From positions 310,001 to 374,000 of the forward strand of contig NZ_MOLY01000045.1 in assembly GCF_001956315.1 (NCBI RefSeq): DNA of 64,000 nt, in the 5' to 3' direction. The notes beneath the pieces are model-generated. The model saw only the letters and a list, made by a program, of their open reading frames with translations. It was not told the DNA's origin and did no database searches. Position numbers and translations under genes: made by a program. The stretch comes from Sphingomonas montana. Lineage in GTDB: Bacteria > Pseudomonadota > Alphaproteobacteria > Sphingomonadales > Sphingomonadaceae. Shown here piece after piece: positions 1-9,542 of the stretch. Position 1 is the stretch's first letter; each line of letters starts with the position of its first letter.

Positions 1-254
1 TGCGCGCGGACGGTGTCGGCCAGATTCTTGCGGGCGACAACGCCCACGACCTTCACGCCGCCATCATGGTGCCTGACGCGGAACTCGGACCGGCTGTGGC
101 TCGAAGAGGGCGACCATCCGAACGGGAGCCCGTCCGCGCCGGGGTCGTCGCCGGTAATCGGCCCCATGCTGGTCCAGGCGATCGATGGCATGGCGGGCTC
201 GTCCGGCTCCGCCACCACGTCCCCCGGAGCCGGCAGAACATGAGTTGCGCTCAT
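1..254 (-). CDS. Hypothetical protein, 3' part cut off by window edge
   Basis: An open frame of about 84 codons begins at the ATG on 254-252 and leaves the left edge without a stop. Third codon positions are GC-rich, as in neighbouring genes. The visible protein starts MSATHVLPAP, is proline-rich for about 45 residues, and then becomes more regular (segment FRVRHHDGGVKVVGVVARK). I do not recognise a family, and no clear Shine-Dalgarno precedes the start. It is divergent from the transporter at 424, and the 169 bases between the two starts must carry both promoters. It could still be a chance frame. Confidence 0.4.
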   Translation of the reverse strand, partial: MSATHVLPAPGDVVAEPDEPAMPSIAWTSMGPITGDDPGADGLPFGWSPSSSHSRSEFRVRHHDGGVKVVGVVARKNLADTVRA

Positions 255-423
255 CGGGGCGTCAAGGCGGCAGCGCATTGCCGGTCGACGCCGTCCTCTT
301 TAATCATGGTGCATCGCCGCCCGTCACGCGTCTGGCCGACCGGCGGCGCGCGATGGCCGGATCGGGCATGTCCCTCCCCACCGGCGGGTCCGGGCACCGT
401 TACAGACAGGTAGGAGAGCCGGT

Positions 424-1656
424 ATGGCAAGCTTCACGGTTCCGCGTGCGGAGAATGGCGCGACGGGCGTCGATGACATATCCGCACGCTGGAGCGCGGT
501 CTATGCGATGGCGCTGTGCAGCTTCGTCCTCGTGGCGTCCGAATTCATGCCGGTCAGCCTGTTGAGCCCGATCGCCAGGACGCTGCACCTCACCGAGGGT
601 CAGGCCGGGCAGGCGATCGCGATCTCCGGCGTCTTCGCGGTGGTGACCAGCCTGTCGCTCGGCGCCGTCCTGGGCCGGCTTGATCGCCGTACCGTTCTGC
701 TCGCGCTGACCGGCCTGCTCGTCGTTTCGGGTGGGATCGTCGCGCTCGCGCCGACCTATCTGATCTTCATGATGGGCCGCGCACTGCTCGGCGTCGCGAT
801 CGGCGGATTCTGGTCCATGTCCACCGCGATCGCCATGCGCCTCGTGCCGAACGCAGCGGTGCCCAAGGCGCTTTCCATCGTGAATGGCGGCAATGCGCTC
901 GCCACCGTGGTCGCGGCCCCGCTCGGCAGTTTCCTGGGCAGCCTGATCGGCTGGCGCGGTGCGTTCTTCTGCGTGGTGCCGGTCGCGGTCGGCGCGATCC
1001 TGTGGCAGGCGATGACCCTGCCCCCGTTGCCCGTTGCCGAACGACAGTCCGCCAGGGGCATGGTCGCGCTGCTCCGCCGCCCCCCGCTGCTGTTCGGACT
1101 GGTGACGGTCGCGCTGCTGTTCGCCGGGCAGTTTGCGCTGTTCACCTATCTGCGGCCGTTCCTTGAACAGGTCACGCATGTCGGCCCGGCGATGCTGTCG
1201 GTCATGCTGCTGATCCTCGGCGTCTCCGGTTTCGTCGGCACCGTCCTGATCGGTCGGGTCCTGAACGACGGGCTGCACCTGATCCTTGCCGTCCTGCCGG
1301 CCCTGATGGCGGCGACCGCCGTTGCGCTTACGATCTTCGGCACCTCCCCAGTCGCGGTCGCGCTGCTGCTCGCCGTCTGGGGATTTGCCGGCACGTCCGC
1401 GCCGGTCGCCTGGTGGACATGGCTCGCGCGCACCGTTCCGGAGGAAGCGGAGGCCGGCGGCGGGCTTATGGTGGCGATCGTGCAGCTTGCGATCACGCTG
1501 GGCGCGACGGTCGGCGGCATCGTCTTCGACACGGCCGGCGCCAACGCCGAATTCCTGGCCAGCGCCGCGATCCTGGGCCTTGCCGCGGTCGCCGCCTATG
1601 CGGTCGGCCGGATGCCCGCCCCTGCCACACCGAACCGGTCGGCCGCGACCGCATGA
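424..1656 (+). CDS. nepI: MFS transporter, NepI-like (DHA1 family) exporter
   Basis: A 410-residue, twelve-helix inner-membrane major facilitator protein. The first helix region (FMPVSLLSPIA), the loop GRALLGVAIGGFWSM with AMRLVP, and APLGSFLGSLIGWR closely follow my memory of E. coli NepI, a proton-driven exporter of purine ribonucleosides such as inosine. The start is the ATG at 424, with a good TAGGAG ribosome site nine bases upstream. The gene stands alone, divergent from a partial hypothetical and 250 bases before the paoABC operon, so context gives no substrate. The family call is sure; a nucleoside substrate is inference, since the DHA1 family also includes sugar and drug exporters. 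Confidence 0.88.
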   Translation: MASFTVPRAENGATGVDDISARWSAVYAMALCSFVLVASEFMPVSLLSPIARTLHLTEGQAGQAIAISGVFAVVTSLSLGAVLGRLDRRTVLLALTGLLVVSGGIVALAPTYLIFMMGRALLGVAIGGFWSMSTAIAMRLVPNAAVPKALSIVNGGNALATVVAAPLGSFLGSLIGWRGAFFCVVPVAVGAILWQAMTLPPLPVAERQSARGMVALLRRPPLLFGLVTVALLFAGQFALFTYLRPFLEQVTHVGPAMLSVMLLILGVSGFVGTVLIGRVLNDGLHLILAVLPALMAATAVALTIFGTSPVAVALLLAVWGFAGTSAPVAWWTWLARTVPEEAEAGGGLMVAIVQLAITLGATVGGIVFDTAGANAEFLASAAILGLAAVAAYAVGRMPAPATPNRSAATA

Positions 1657-1907
1657 CACGGGCCGTAGTGATTGCGGAGATGCAGCGGGTTCTGTCCGAT
1701 CATGGCCCGGATCGTCCAGGCCCATGAAGCCATAAGGCCAGCCCGCAAACAGTAGTCCGCTTGTTCCATCATGAGCGGTCATCATGCCTTCATTGAGCAG
1801 TGTGCAGGATCCAGTTGGCACGATGCTGCGTTACGACCTGTAACGATTATTGATGTAGATCAGACCGCCGCCGCGGACGCGTGGCGGCACACAGGAAGAC
1901 GAAGCCC

Positions 1908-2546
1908 ATGCCCACTACAACTGAACTGGAACTTTCACGACGTGGGCTTCTGGCCGGCAGCGCCGCCACGGCGGCGATCGTGGCTGCACCGGTCGGTGCC
2001 GCACCCGCGACGCCGCGCCAGGCGACTGCCGCGCCGACCCTGCCCGTACGTTTCAAGGTGAACGGCGAGCGCCGCGAACTCAGCCTCGATCCGCGTACCA
2101 CGCTGCTCGACGCGCTGCGTGAACATCTGCACCTGACCGGTACCAAGAAGGGGTGCGACCATGGGCAGTGCGGGGCCTGCACCGTCATGGTCGACGGTGT
2201 TCGGATCAATTCCTGTCTCAGCCTGGCGGTGATGCACGAAGGCGATGAGATCACGACGATCGAAGGCCTCGGCACGCCGGACAAGCTCCACCCTATGCAG
2301 GCCGCCTTCGTGAAGTATGACGGCTATCAGTGCGGTTATTGCACGCCCGGCCAGATCTGCTCCGCCGTCGCCGTCCTCGACGAGATCAAGCGCGGCGTCC
2401 CCAGCCATGCGCAGGATGACCTGAACGCCAAGCCAACCGCGACGAATGTCGAACTGCGCGAGCGGATGAGCGGCAATATCTGCCGCTGCGGTGCCTATTC
2501 CAATATCGCGGAGGCCATGGCCGAAGTCGCGGGAGCCAAAGCATGA
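1908..2546 (+). CDS. paoA: Aldehyde oxidoreductase [2Fe-2S] subunit PaoA
   Basis: Small iron-sulfur subunit (212 residues) of a periplasmic xanthine-oxidase-family aldehyde dehydrogenase (PaoABC, formerly YagTSR), which detoxifies aldehydes, mostly aromatic. The N-terminus has a twin-arginine export signal ([11 protein letters not shown]). The plant-type ferredoxin cluster ligands are C83, C88, C91 and C103. The second cluster uses C142, C145, C192 and C194. The start is placed at ATG 1908 because AGGAAG lies upstream and the Tat signal follows directly; an in-frame GTG at 1881 has no such support. The stop overlaps the paoB start in an ATGA. As in the family, the Tat signal on this subunit probably carries the whole folded complex across the membrane. 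Confidence 0.95.
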   Translation: MPTTTELELSRRGLLAGSAATAAIVAAPVGAAPATPRQATAAPTLPVRFKVNGERRELSLDPRTTLLDALREHLHLTGTKKGCDHGQCGACTVMVDGVRINSCLSLAVMHEGDEITTIEGLGTPDKLHPMQAAFVKYDGYQCGYCTPGQICSAVAVLDEIKRGVPSHAQDDLNAKPTATNVELRERMSGNICRCGAYSNIAEAMAEVAGAKA

Positions 2547-3493
2547 GAGCTTTCACCTACGAGCGGGCCCGGGATGCCGGTGCGGCCGCGCGTGCCGTTG
2601 CCGCCAATCCGTCGGCGAAGTTCATCGCCGGCGGCACCAACCTGCTGGATCTGATGAAGATCGAGGTCGAGGTGCCGACGCACCTCGTCGACGTGCAGGA
2701 CCTCGGCTTCGACAAGATCGAGGCCACGCGTGACGGCGGGCTGCGCATTGGCGCGCTGGTCACCAACACCAATCTGGCCGCGGACGCACGCGTCCGGCGC
2801 GACTATGGCGTGCTGACCCGCGCGATCGTTGCCGGCGCCTCGGGCCAGTTGCGCAACAAGGCATCGACCGCCGGCAACCTGCTCCAGCGTACCCGCTGCC
2901 CCTATTTCTACGACACCAACATGGCCTGCAACAAGCGCAGGCCTGGTTCGGGTTGCGCCGCGATCGGTGGGTATTCGCGCCAGTTGGGCGTGATCGGCGT
3001 CAGCGACGCCTGCATCGCCACCTTCCCCGGTGACATGGCGGTGGCGATGCGCGTGCTGGATGCGGCCGTCGAAACCGTCGATGGCACCGGTGCGCGCCGG
3101 TCGATCCCGATGGCCGATTTCCATCGCCTGTGGGGCGATCGTCCCGATCAGGATACGGTGCTGAAACAGGGTGAACTCATCACGGCGGTCACCCTGCCCA
3201 AACCATTGGGCGGCAAGCACTTTTACGAAAAGGTGCGCGACCGTGCCTCTTACGCCTATGCGCTCGTCTCGGTCGCGGCGGTGATCCAGCCGGACGGCAC
3301 CGGCCGCGTCGCGTTCGGTGGCGTGGCACCGAAGCCTTGGCGCGTGGAGGCGGCCGACGCGCTGTTGCCGCGCGGCGCCGCTGCGGTGACTGCGCGTGCG
3401 TTCCAGGGCGCGACCCCGACCAAGGACAACGCCTTCAAGCTGCCGCTCGCCACGCGTGCGCTGGCCTCCGTCCTCGCCGAAGCGAAAGCATAG
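2543..3493 (+). CDS. paoB: Aldehyde oxidoreductase FAD subunit PaoB
   Basis: FAD-binding subunit (316 residues) of the PaoABC complex. It passes electrons from the molybdenum and [2Fe-2S] centres to the final acceptor. The flavin-binding segment [11 protein letters not shown] is near residue 28. A segment typical of PaoB and rare in other xanthine-oxidase relatives carries cysteines for an extra [4Fe-4S] cluster: C119, C129, C138 and C157, in the context [19 protein letters not shown] and SDACIA. The ATG shares four bases with the paoA stop (ATGA), which implies translational coupling. It is the middle gene of a tight three-gene operon. Confidence 0.95.
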   Translation: MRAFTYERARDAGAAARAVAANPSAKFIAGGTNLLDLMKIEVEVPTHLVDVQDLGFDKIEATRDGGLRIGALVTNTNLAADARVRRDYGVLTRAIVAGASGQLRNKASTAGNLLQRTRCPYFYDTNMACNKRRPGSGCAAIGGYSRQLGVIGVSDACIATFPGDMAVAMRVLDAAVETVDGTGARRSIPMADFHRLWGDRPDQDTVLKQGELITAVTLPKPLGGKHFYEKVRDRASYAYALVSVAAVIQPDGTGRVAFGGVAPKPWRVEAADALLPRGAAAVTARAFQGATPTKDNAFKLPLATRALASVLAEAKA

Positions 3494-3498
3494 ATCCC

Positions 3499-5706
3499 AT
3501 GAAGTTCGAAACAGCAGCCGGCACCAACCCGATCGACCGGATGAAGGTTGTCGGGCGTGCCCACACCCGCACCGACGGGCCGCTCAAGACCACGGGCTTG
3601 GCACCCTATGCCTACGAGCATCAGCGCGATCTGGAAAACGTCGCCTATGGCTATGTCGTCGGGGCGGCGGTCGCCAAGGGCCGCGTCACGATGATCGACA
3701 CCACGGCGGCCAAGGCGGCCCCCGGCGTCCTCGCGGTCGTGACCGCGGCGGATGCGGGCAAGCTCGGCAAGGGGAAGTTCAACACCGTCAAGCTGATGGG
3801 CGGCCCCGAGGTCGATCATTATCATCAGGCGCTCGCCGTCGTCGTCGCCAACACGTTCGAACAGGCACGTGCCGCCGCGGGTCTGGTCCGCATCGACTAT
3901 GCGCGGGGCAATGGGCGGTTCGATCTCGACGCCGCGTTGAAGACCGCACCGCTGACCGGTGCCGAAAAGGACGACAAGGGCGAGGACCGGGTCGGCAAGT
4001 TCGAATCTGCCTTCGCCTCGGCCCCGGTCAAGCTCGACGCCGAATATACGACGCCGGACCACAGCCATGCGATGATGGAACCGTTCGCGTCGATCGCCAC
4101 ATGGAACGGCGACGCGCTGACCGTCTGGACGTCGAACCAGATGATCGACTGGGGTCGTACCGACCTGGCGATCACGCTGAACATGCCGAAGGAAAAGATC
4201 ACCTTCCTGTCGCCCTATGTGGGCGGTGGTTTCGGGGGCAAGCTGTTCCTGCGCAGCGATGCGGTCATGGCGGCCCTTGGCGCGCGCGCGGCCGGCCGCC
4301 CGGTCAAGGTCGCGATGAGCCGGCCGTTCATGGCCAACAACGCCACGCACCGCCCCGCCACGCGCCAGCGCATCCGGATCGGCGCGACGCAGGACGGTAC
4401 GATCACCGCGATCGCGCATGAAAGCGGTTCGGGCGACCAGCCCGACGGCGGTCCGGAGGCCGCGGTTCTCCAGACCAACCTGCTCTATGCCGGCGCCAAC
4501 CGCCTGACGTCGATGCGGCTGGCCGTGCTCGACCTGCCGGAAGGCAATGCGATGCGCGCGCCGGGCGAGGCACCGGGCCTGATGGCGCTGGAGGTTGCCA
4601 TGGACGAGATGGCCGAAAAGCTCCGCATGGATCCGATCGCCTTTCGCGTGAAGAACGATACGCAGGTCGATCCGAAGGACCCCAAGCGGAAATTTTCGCA
4701 GCGCCAGCTGGTCCGCTGCCTTACCGAAGGCGCACAGCAGTTCGGCTGGTCGCGGCGCAACGCCACGCCGGGTCAGGTCCGCGACGGACGCTGGCTGGTC
4801 GGCATGGGCGTGGCGTCCGCCTTCCGCAACCACATGAACATGCCGTCGGGCGCACGCGTGCGGCTGGGCCGCGACGGCGTCGTGACGGTCGAAACCGACA
4901 TGACCGACATCGGCACCGGCAGCTACACGATCATCGCGCAGACCGCGGCCGAAATGATGGGCGTCCCACTCGAAACGGTCGTCGTGAAGCTCGGCGATTC
5001 CAGCTATCCGGTTTCGGCCGGTTCAGGTGGTCAGTTCGGTGCGGCCAACGCGACCGCCGGCGTCTATGCGGCCTGCGTCAAACTGCGCGACGCCGTCGCC
5101 CAGCGCCTTGGCTACAATTCGGCCGACGCGGTATTCGACGGTGGCAAGGTCACCAGCGGCAACCGTTCCGCCACGCTGCGCCAGGCGGCATCGGCCGGCG
5201 AACTGGTGGCCGAGGACAAGGTCGAGTTCGGCGACCTCGACAAGACGTGGCAGCTTTCGACCTTCGGCGCGCATTTCGTCGAAGTCGGCGTCAATGCCTA
5301 TACCGGTGCGATCCGACTGCGCCGGATGCTGGCGGTCTGCGCCGCCGGGCGGATCATCAACCCGACGACGGCGCGCAGCCAGGTGATCGGCGCGATGACG
5401 ATGGGCGTCGGCAGCGCGCTGATGGAGGAACTGGCCGTCGACAAGCGCTTCGGCTTCTTCGTCAATCACGATCTGGCCAGTTACGAAGTGCCGGTTCACG
5501 CCGACATTCCGCATCAGGACGTGATCTTCCTTGACGAGGCCGACGACAAGGCCAATCCGATGAAGGCGAAGGGCGTCGGCGAACTCGGCCTGTGCGGCGT
5601 CGGCGGCGCGGTCGCGAACGCGGTCTATAACGCTACCGGCGTTCGCATCCGGGACTATCCGTTGACCCTCGACAAATATCTCGACCGGTTGCCAGCGGTG
5701 GCGTGA
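3499..5706 (+). CDS. paoC: Aldehyde oxidoreductase molybdenum subunit PaoC
   Basis: Catalytic molybdopterin-cytosine-dinucleotide subunit, 735 residues against 732 in E. coli. It hydroxylates aldehydes to carboxylic acids in the periplasm as part of PaoABC. The start is ATG 3499, five bases after the paoB stop, because the protein from MKFETAAGTNPIDRMKVVG onward matches the family N-terminus; an in-frame upstream extension lies inside paoB. YVGGGFGGKLFLRSDA is a molybdenum-cofactor contact. The base-catalytic glutamate lies in KGVGELGLCG at E695, equivalent to E. coli E692. A PaoD/XdhC-type maturation gene does not follow. The next gene is an isochorismatase-fold hydrolase. Confidence 0.95.
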   Translation: MKFETAAGTNPIDRMKVVGRAHTRTDGPLKTTGLAPYAYEHQRDLENVAYGYVVGAAVAKGRVTMIDTTAAKAAPGVLAVVTAADAGKLGKGKFNTVKLMGGPEVDHYHQALAVVVANTFEQARAAAGLVRIDYARGNGRFDLDAALKTAPLTGAEKDDKGEDRVGKFESAFASAPVKLDAEYTTPDHSHAMMEPFASIATWNGDALTVWTSNQMIDWGRTDLAITLNMPKEKITFLSPYVGGGFGGKLFLRSDAVMAALGARAAGRPVKVAMSRPFMANNATHRPATRQRIRIGATQDGTITAIAHESGSGDQPDGGPEAAVLQTNLLYAGANRLTSMRLAVLDLPEGNAMRAPGEAPGLMALEVAMDEMAEKLRMDPIAFRVKNDTQVDPKDPKRKFSQRQLVRCLTEGAQQFGWSRRNATPGQVRDGRWLVGMGVASAFRNHMNMPSGARVRLGRDGVVTVETDMTDIGTGSYTIIAQTAAEMMGVPLETVVVKLGDSSYPVSAGSGGQFGAANATAGVYAACVKLRDAVAQRLGYNSADAVFDGGKVTSGNRSATLRQAASAGELVAEDKVEFGDLDKTWQLSTFGAHFVEVGVNAYTGAIRLRRMLAVCAAGRIINPTTARSQVIGAMTMGVGSALMEELAVDKRFGFFVNHDLASYEVPVHADIPHQDVIFLDEADDKANPMKAKGVGELGLCGVGGAVANAVYNATGVRIRDYPLTLDKYLDRLPAVA

Positions 5707-5741
5707 GCCACGCCGGAACGGGGCGAATGGGAGACTGCACG

Positions 5742-6350
5742 ATGATTGCCGACAAAACCGCCCTGTTGCTGATCGAGTATCAGAACGACTTTGTGAGCGA
5801 AGGCGGCGTCCAGCATGATGCGGTGAAGGCGGTCATGGCCGACACCGACATGCTGGCGCACAGCCGCACCCTGGTGGAACAGGCGCGTGCCCGCGGCGTG
5901 ACCGTGATGCATGCCGCCATCAGTTTTGCCGACGGATATCCCGAGATCCCGGTCGATGCGTACGGCATCCTCGCCGGCATCAGGCAGGCGCAGGCCTTCC
6001 GCAAGGGCAGCTGGGGCGTCGCGTTCGCCGATTCCATGACGCCGGCCGAAGACGATATCGTGATTGAGGGCAAGCGCGGCCTGGACTGCTTCGCCAGTAC
6101 CAATATCGACTTCATCCTGCGCCAGCGCGGCATCACGGATCTAGCCATCGCCGGCTTCCTGACCAATTGCTGCGTCGAATCGACCATGCGTTCCGCCTAT
6201 GAACGCGGGTTCGGCGTCGTCACTCTAACTGATTGCACCGCGACGCTCAGCCCGGCCGAACAGGATGCGGCGGTTACGAAGAATTTCCCGATGTTTTCCC
6301 GACCGATGACGCACGACATGTTCCTGGCCGAACTGGATACCGTCGCGTAA
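5742..6350 (+). CDS. Isochorismatase-family cysteine hydrolase
   Basis: A 202-residue alpha/beta hydrolase of the isochorismatase/nicotinamidase superfamily. The usual catalytic triad is visible: Asp in IEYQNDF near residue 12, Lys in GKRGLDCF, and Cys in FLTNCCVES. ATG 5742 is preferred because GGGAG lies upstream and the protein then starts right before the first strand. A GTG at 5703 overlapping the paoC stop would add 13 residues. It follows paoC closely and is probably co-transcribed. Family members cleave amides or N-carbamoyl groups or isochorismate, and the sequence does not show which substrate is used here. Confidence 0.85.
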   Translation: MIADKTALLLIEYQNDFVSEGGVQHDAVKAVMADTDMLAHSRTLVEQARARGVTVMHAAISFADGYPEIPVDAYGILAGIRQAQAFRKGSWGVAFADSMTPAEDDIVIEGKRGLDCFASTNIDFILRQRGITDLAIAGFLTNCCVESTMRSAYERGFGVVTLTDCTATLSPAEQDAAVTKNFPMFSRPMTHDMFLAELDTVA

Positions 6351-6471
6351 AAGATCGACACCTCACCGTCGCGATGTCGATCGGACGCCTGACCGGGGTT
6401 GGATGCGATCATCCGCAGTCTGAAGCCAGGCTTCCGGGCCAGCCCGCGCGGCGCCGTCCGACCCCCGCCGG

Positions 6472-7383
6472 CTAGGCCGGCGAAAACGGTCGCAGCTCCC
6501 GGATCAGGTCGATGAGCAGGCGAAGCGGGGTCGGCACCTGATGCCGGCTCGAATAATAGAGGTGGAAACCCGGTCCGGTCGTCGCCCAGTCCTCCAGCAC
6601 CAGCCGCAGGGTGCCCTGCGCGACGGCATGCGCGAAGGCCGGCTCGATCCCATATGTCAGACCGCCCCCGTTGATCGCGATCGCCTGCATCGTGAGGCCA
6701 TCGTCGACGGTCACCTGGCCTGGCACGGCGATGGCGAACTCGCCGTCCGGCCCTTCGAATTCCCATCGATAGAGGCGCGCGTCGCCCAGCCGGATACCCA
6801 CGCAGCGATGCTGCAGCAGGTCCTGCGGCCGGGCCGGCGTGCCGAAGCGTTCGAGATAGGCGGGCGACGCCGCCACCACCCAGCGCAGGTCGGGGGACAG
6901 TCGCTGCGCGATCATGTCCTCCGGCACCGTACCGCCATAGCGGATCCCTGCGTCGAACCCCTCGCCGACGACGTCGACCATCCGGTTGCTCGCCACGATA
7001 TCCACCGCGATGTCGGGATAGCGATCGGTGAAGACCGGCATGACCGGCCCCAGAATCAGCGTGGCGGCGTCCGCCACCACGTTCAGCCGGATATGCCCGG
7101 CCGGCGCGTCGCGAAACCGGTCGAGCTGCGCCACCGCCTGCCCGATCGCCGCGTACGGCCCGTTGATCGCGGACAGCAGCTCGTCGCCCGCCGCGGTCAG
7201 CGTTACCGACCGGTTCGTGCGATTGAACAACCGCACGCCCAGCCGCTTTTCGAGCGCCTTCAGCGCATGGCTGAGCGCCGATGCGCTCACCCCCATCTCC
7301 AGCCCGGCGATCCGGAAATTGCGATGCCGCGCGATGGCGAGGAAATAGGCGAAGTCCGCGAGATCCGCTCTGCTCGGCATCAT
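6472..7383 (-). CDS. LysR-family transcriptional regulator
   Basis: A 303-residue LysR regulator. The winged helix-turn-helix covers about residues 5-65 (FLAIARHRNFRIAGLEMGVSASALSHALKALEKRLG), followed by a periplasmic-binding-protein-like effector domain. The start at 7383 (ATGATG) is chosen because the HTH follows directly and a GGGGGA stretch precedes it; an upstream extension would be low-complexity. It lies convergent with the paoABC/hydrolase operon, 121 bases from the hydrolase stop, and upstream of nothing on its own strand except the cupin at 7622. It may control either the paoABC operon or the cupin; no effector can be read from the sequence. Confidence 0.92.
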   Translation of the reverse strand: MMPSRADLADFAYFLAIARHRNFRIAGLEMGVSASALSHALKALEKRLGVRLFNRTNRSVTLTAAGDELLSAINGPYAAIGQAVAQLDRFRDAPAGHIRLNVVADAATLILGPVMPVFTDRYPDIAVDIVASNRMVDVVGEGFDAGIRYGGTVPEDMIAQRLSPDLRWVVAASPAYLERFGTPARPQDLLQHRCVGIRLGDARLYRWEFEGPDGEFAIAVPGQVTVDDGLTMQAIAINGGGLTYGIEPAFAHAVAQGTLRLVLEDWATTGPGFHLYYSSRHQVPTPLRLLIDLIRELRPFSPA

Positions 7384-7621
7384 GGCTCGGTCCCCCGCCC
7401 GGTCGTCGGGCATCCTATATCCGGTTCGGCGCGGCGGTCTTCCGAATTGCGCATCGGTGGCAGGTGCCGGGCGGTTCACGTCCTGGCCGCCCGCCACTTC
7501 GCTGGTCCTGCCGGTCGCAACCCGGCCGGCGAGGCAGGCGTCCGGACCGCGCTTTGCCGCCACCGACGAAACATCCGGCCAACGCCGCCGGCATCATTCA
7601 GCGCCGATCGGCACGCACGGT

Positions 7622-8020
7622 TCAGCCGGCATAGTCCGCGTCGCTGACCGGATCGAGCCAGTCGACACTCGTGTCGCCGACCGTTTCGGTGATCGCGATG
7701 TGACTCATTCCGGTCGTCGCGGTGGCACCGTGCCAGTGGCGTTCGCCCGCGTCGAAAAACACCGTATCGCCGGGGCCGACCTCTTCGCGCGGTCCGCCCG
7801 CGCGCTGGACCCAGCCCTTGCCCGTGGTGACGATGATCGTCTGGCCGGCCGGATGCGTGTGCCACACGGTACGGGCGCCCGGCGCGAACGTCACCAGCGC
7901 GGCGGAGGCTCGCCCCGGTGCGTTGGGCGTCGCCATGGTGTCGACGCGGACGAGACCCGTGAAATTGTCGGGTACCTTCCCCGTCATGGACGGGACGGAT
8001 GCGTTGCGGGTGATTTTCAT
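7622..8020 (-). CDS. Cupin-domain protein
   Basis: A 132-residue single-domain cupin. Cupin motif 1 is seen as TVWHTHPAGQTIIVTTGKGW, with metal-ligand histidines and a Gln in place of the usual Glu. Motif 2 is PGDTVFFDAGERHWHGA. Small cupins of this kind are often annotated as quercetinase- or carboxymuconolactone-associated proteins, but no activity can be assigned. The start at 8020 has AGGAG nine bases upstream. The gene is separated from the LysR gene downstream by 238 bases and is divergent from the phosphatidyltransferase gene at 8177. Confidence 0.85.
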   Translation of the reverse strand: MKITRNASVPSMTGKVPDNFTGLVRVDTMATPNAPGRASAALVTFAPGARTVWHTHPAGQTIIVTTGKGWVQRAGGPREEVGPGDTVFFDAGERHWHGATATTGMSHIAITETVGDTSVDWLDPVSDADYAG

Positions 8021-8176
8021 GATGATCTCCTGACAGAGGCCCAACGCCCGGCGACGCGCCGCGCCTATTGAAGCGGGCTCAGCGCAATGTTGAGCAAAAC
8101 CGGTATGGTCCGGTCCAATGGGCGGGCGCCGCCGCAAGATGTTGCGCATCGCGCCGCATATCCTATGGAAAGCGGC

Positions 8177-9319
8177 ATGTCCGACACACGCGCGCCCGAC
8201 CGCCCGACCGTCCAGATGGTCGGCCACAACCCCGTCCTGCTGTGGGGCATGGACACGGCCGAGCGCACCCGGCGCATCGCTGCTGCGGCGGGGCTTGCCT
8301 TCGCGCCATCGGAAGCGGCGGACGGCGGGCCGCGCCTGCTGGTCGATGCCGGCTACGCGTTCGATCCCGCCTGGCTGCGCACGCTGGCCGCACGTCCCGG
8401 CCATGTCCTGACCGTCGCGGGAAAGCCGGTGATCGCGCATGTCGCCGACGCCGACGCCGACGCCGCCCATGCCCATGCCGCCGCCGATATCGCATCGGGC
8501 CGCATCCCCGCCGGCCTGACCGTCATGCCGCACGAACGGGGCGGCGCGATGGTGAACGACGAACTGCGCAAGCGCGAAGTGCCGTTCGCGACGCCGCTGA
8601 CCCCGGCCACCGTCGCGGCCGTCGAACGCGCCAGCTATGTCGGTGCGTACAAGGGCGTCACCGACGTGCTGACCAAATATCTATGGCCCGAATGGGCGCT
8701 GTTCCTGACGCGGCGCTGTGCCGCGTCGGGCATTTCCCCGAACATGGTATCCACGGTCGGCGCGCTGCTGTGCGTCGCCACGACCATCCTGTTCGCCTAC
8801 GGCCAATATTGGCTCGGCCTCGCGCTCGGGCTGCTGTTCATGGTGCTCGACACCGTCGACGGCAAACTGGCGCGCTGCACGATCACCGCGTCCAAATGGG
8901 GCCACCTGCTCGATCACGGGGTCGACCTGATCCACCCGCCCTTCTGGTATGTCGCCTGGGCCCTCGGCCTCTACGCCTGGGGGCTGGAACTGAGCCCGCC
9001 CGTCTTCACCGCCACGATGGCGGTCATCATCGGCGGCTACATCGCGCAGCGCCTGATCGAAGGCGCGTTCATCGCGCTGTTCGGCATGCACATCCATGTC
9101 TGGCGCAAGATCGACAGCGATTTCCGGCTCGTCACCGCGCGACGCAACCCGAACGTCGTCATTCTGGCGGGCTTCCTGGCCGTCGGCCGCCCCGACCTCA
9201 GCATCGTCGCGGTCGCCTGGTGGACCGCGATCTCGCTGGTCGTCCACCTTTCGCAGATGGCGCAGGCCGCGATATCCAGGCTGCGTGGCCGGCCGATCCG
9301 ATCCTGGCTCGACGGCTAG
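8177..9319 (+). CDS. CDP-alcohol phosphatidyltransferase with extra N-terminal domain
   Basis: A 380-residue membrane enzyme. From about residue 225 it carries the full CDP-alcohol phosphatidyltransferase signature, with DTVDGKLAR followed by GHLLDHGVD. This motif binds the metal ion and the CDP-activated head group or lipid. About 170 residues precede the membrane part. They look soluble and resemble a worn nucleotide-sugar-transferase-type domain (HNPVLLWGMDTAERTRR), which is unusual for plain phospholipid synthases. The start at ATG 8177 has GGAAAG just upstream; ATG 8165 is a possible alternative. The next gene encodes a nucleotidyltransferase. By analogy with enzymes that make CDP-inositol and then transfer it, the two may supply and transfer one CDP-activated alcohol. 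Confidence 0.85.
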   Translation: MSDTRAPDRPTVQMVGHNPVLLWGMDTAERTRRIAAAAGLAFAPSEAADGGPRLLVDAGYAFDPAWLRTLAARPGHVLTVAGKPVIAHVADADADAAHAHAAADIASGRIPAGLTVMPHERGGAMVNDELRKREVPFATPLTPATVAAVERASYVGAYKGVTDVLTKYLWPEWALFLTRRCAASGISPNMVSTVGALLCVATTILFAYGQYWLGLALGLLFMVLDTVDGKLARCTITASKWGHLLDHGVDLIHPPFWYVAWALGLYAWGLELSPPVFTATMAVIIGGYIAQRLIEGAFIALFGMHIHVWRKIDSDFRLVTARRNPNVVILAGFLAVGRPDLSIVAVAWWTAISLVVHLSQMAQAAISRLRGRPIRSWLDG

Positions 9320-9542
9320 GTCCTGAAGCTCTCTTCCCGCCGGGAGAAGGTCGCGCGCGGAGACGGTCCGAAAGGACAGTGCCACAGGCGCTAAGACTGG
9401 ATACGTGGAACGGCGACGACACCGCCCGGAACGGGTTAATCCGCAGCGCGGCCGCCCACCGCGCTGGACATCACCGCATTTTCGACAAACATCTGGGCCA
9501 TCCGCAGGCCGCTATCGGAAACGAGTGGCAGAGGGAGACGAT

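Noticed and set aside
3256-4833. A 525-codon minus-strand open frame across paoC
   Set aside because: It is antisense to the conserved molybdenum subunit and has no recognisable domain.
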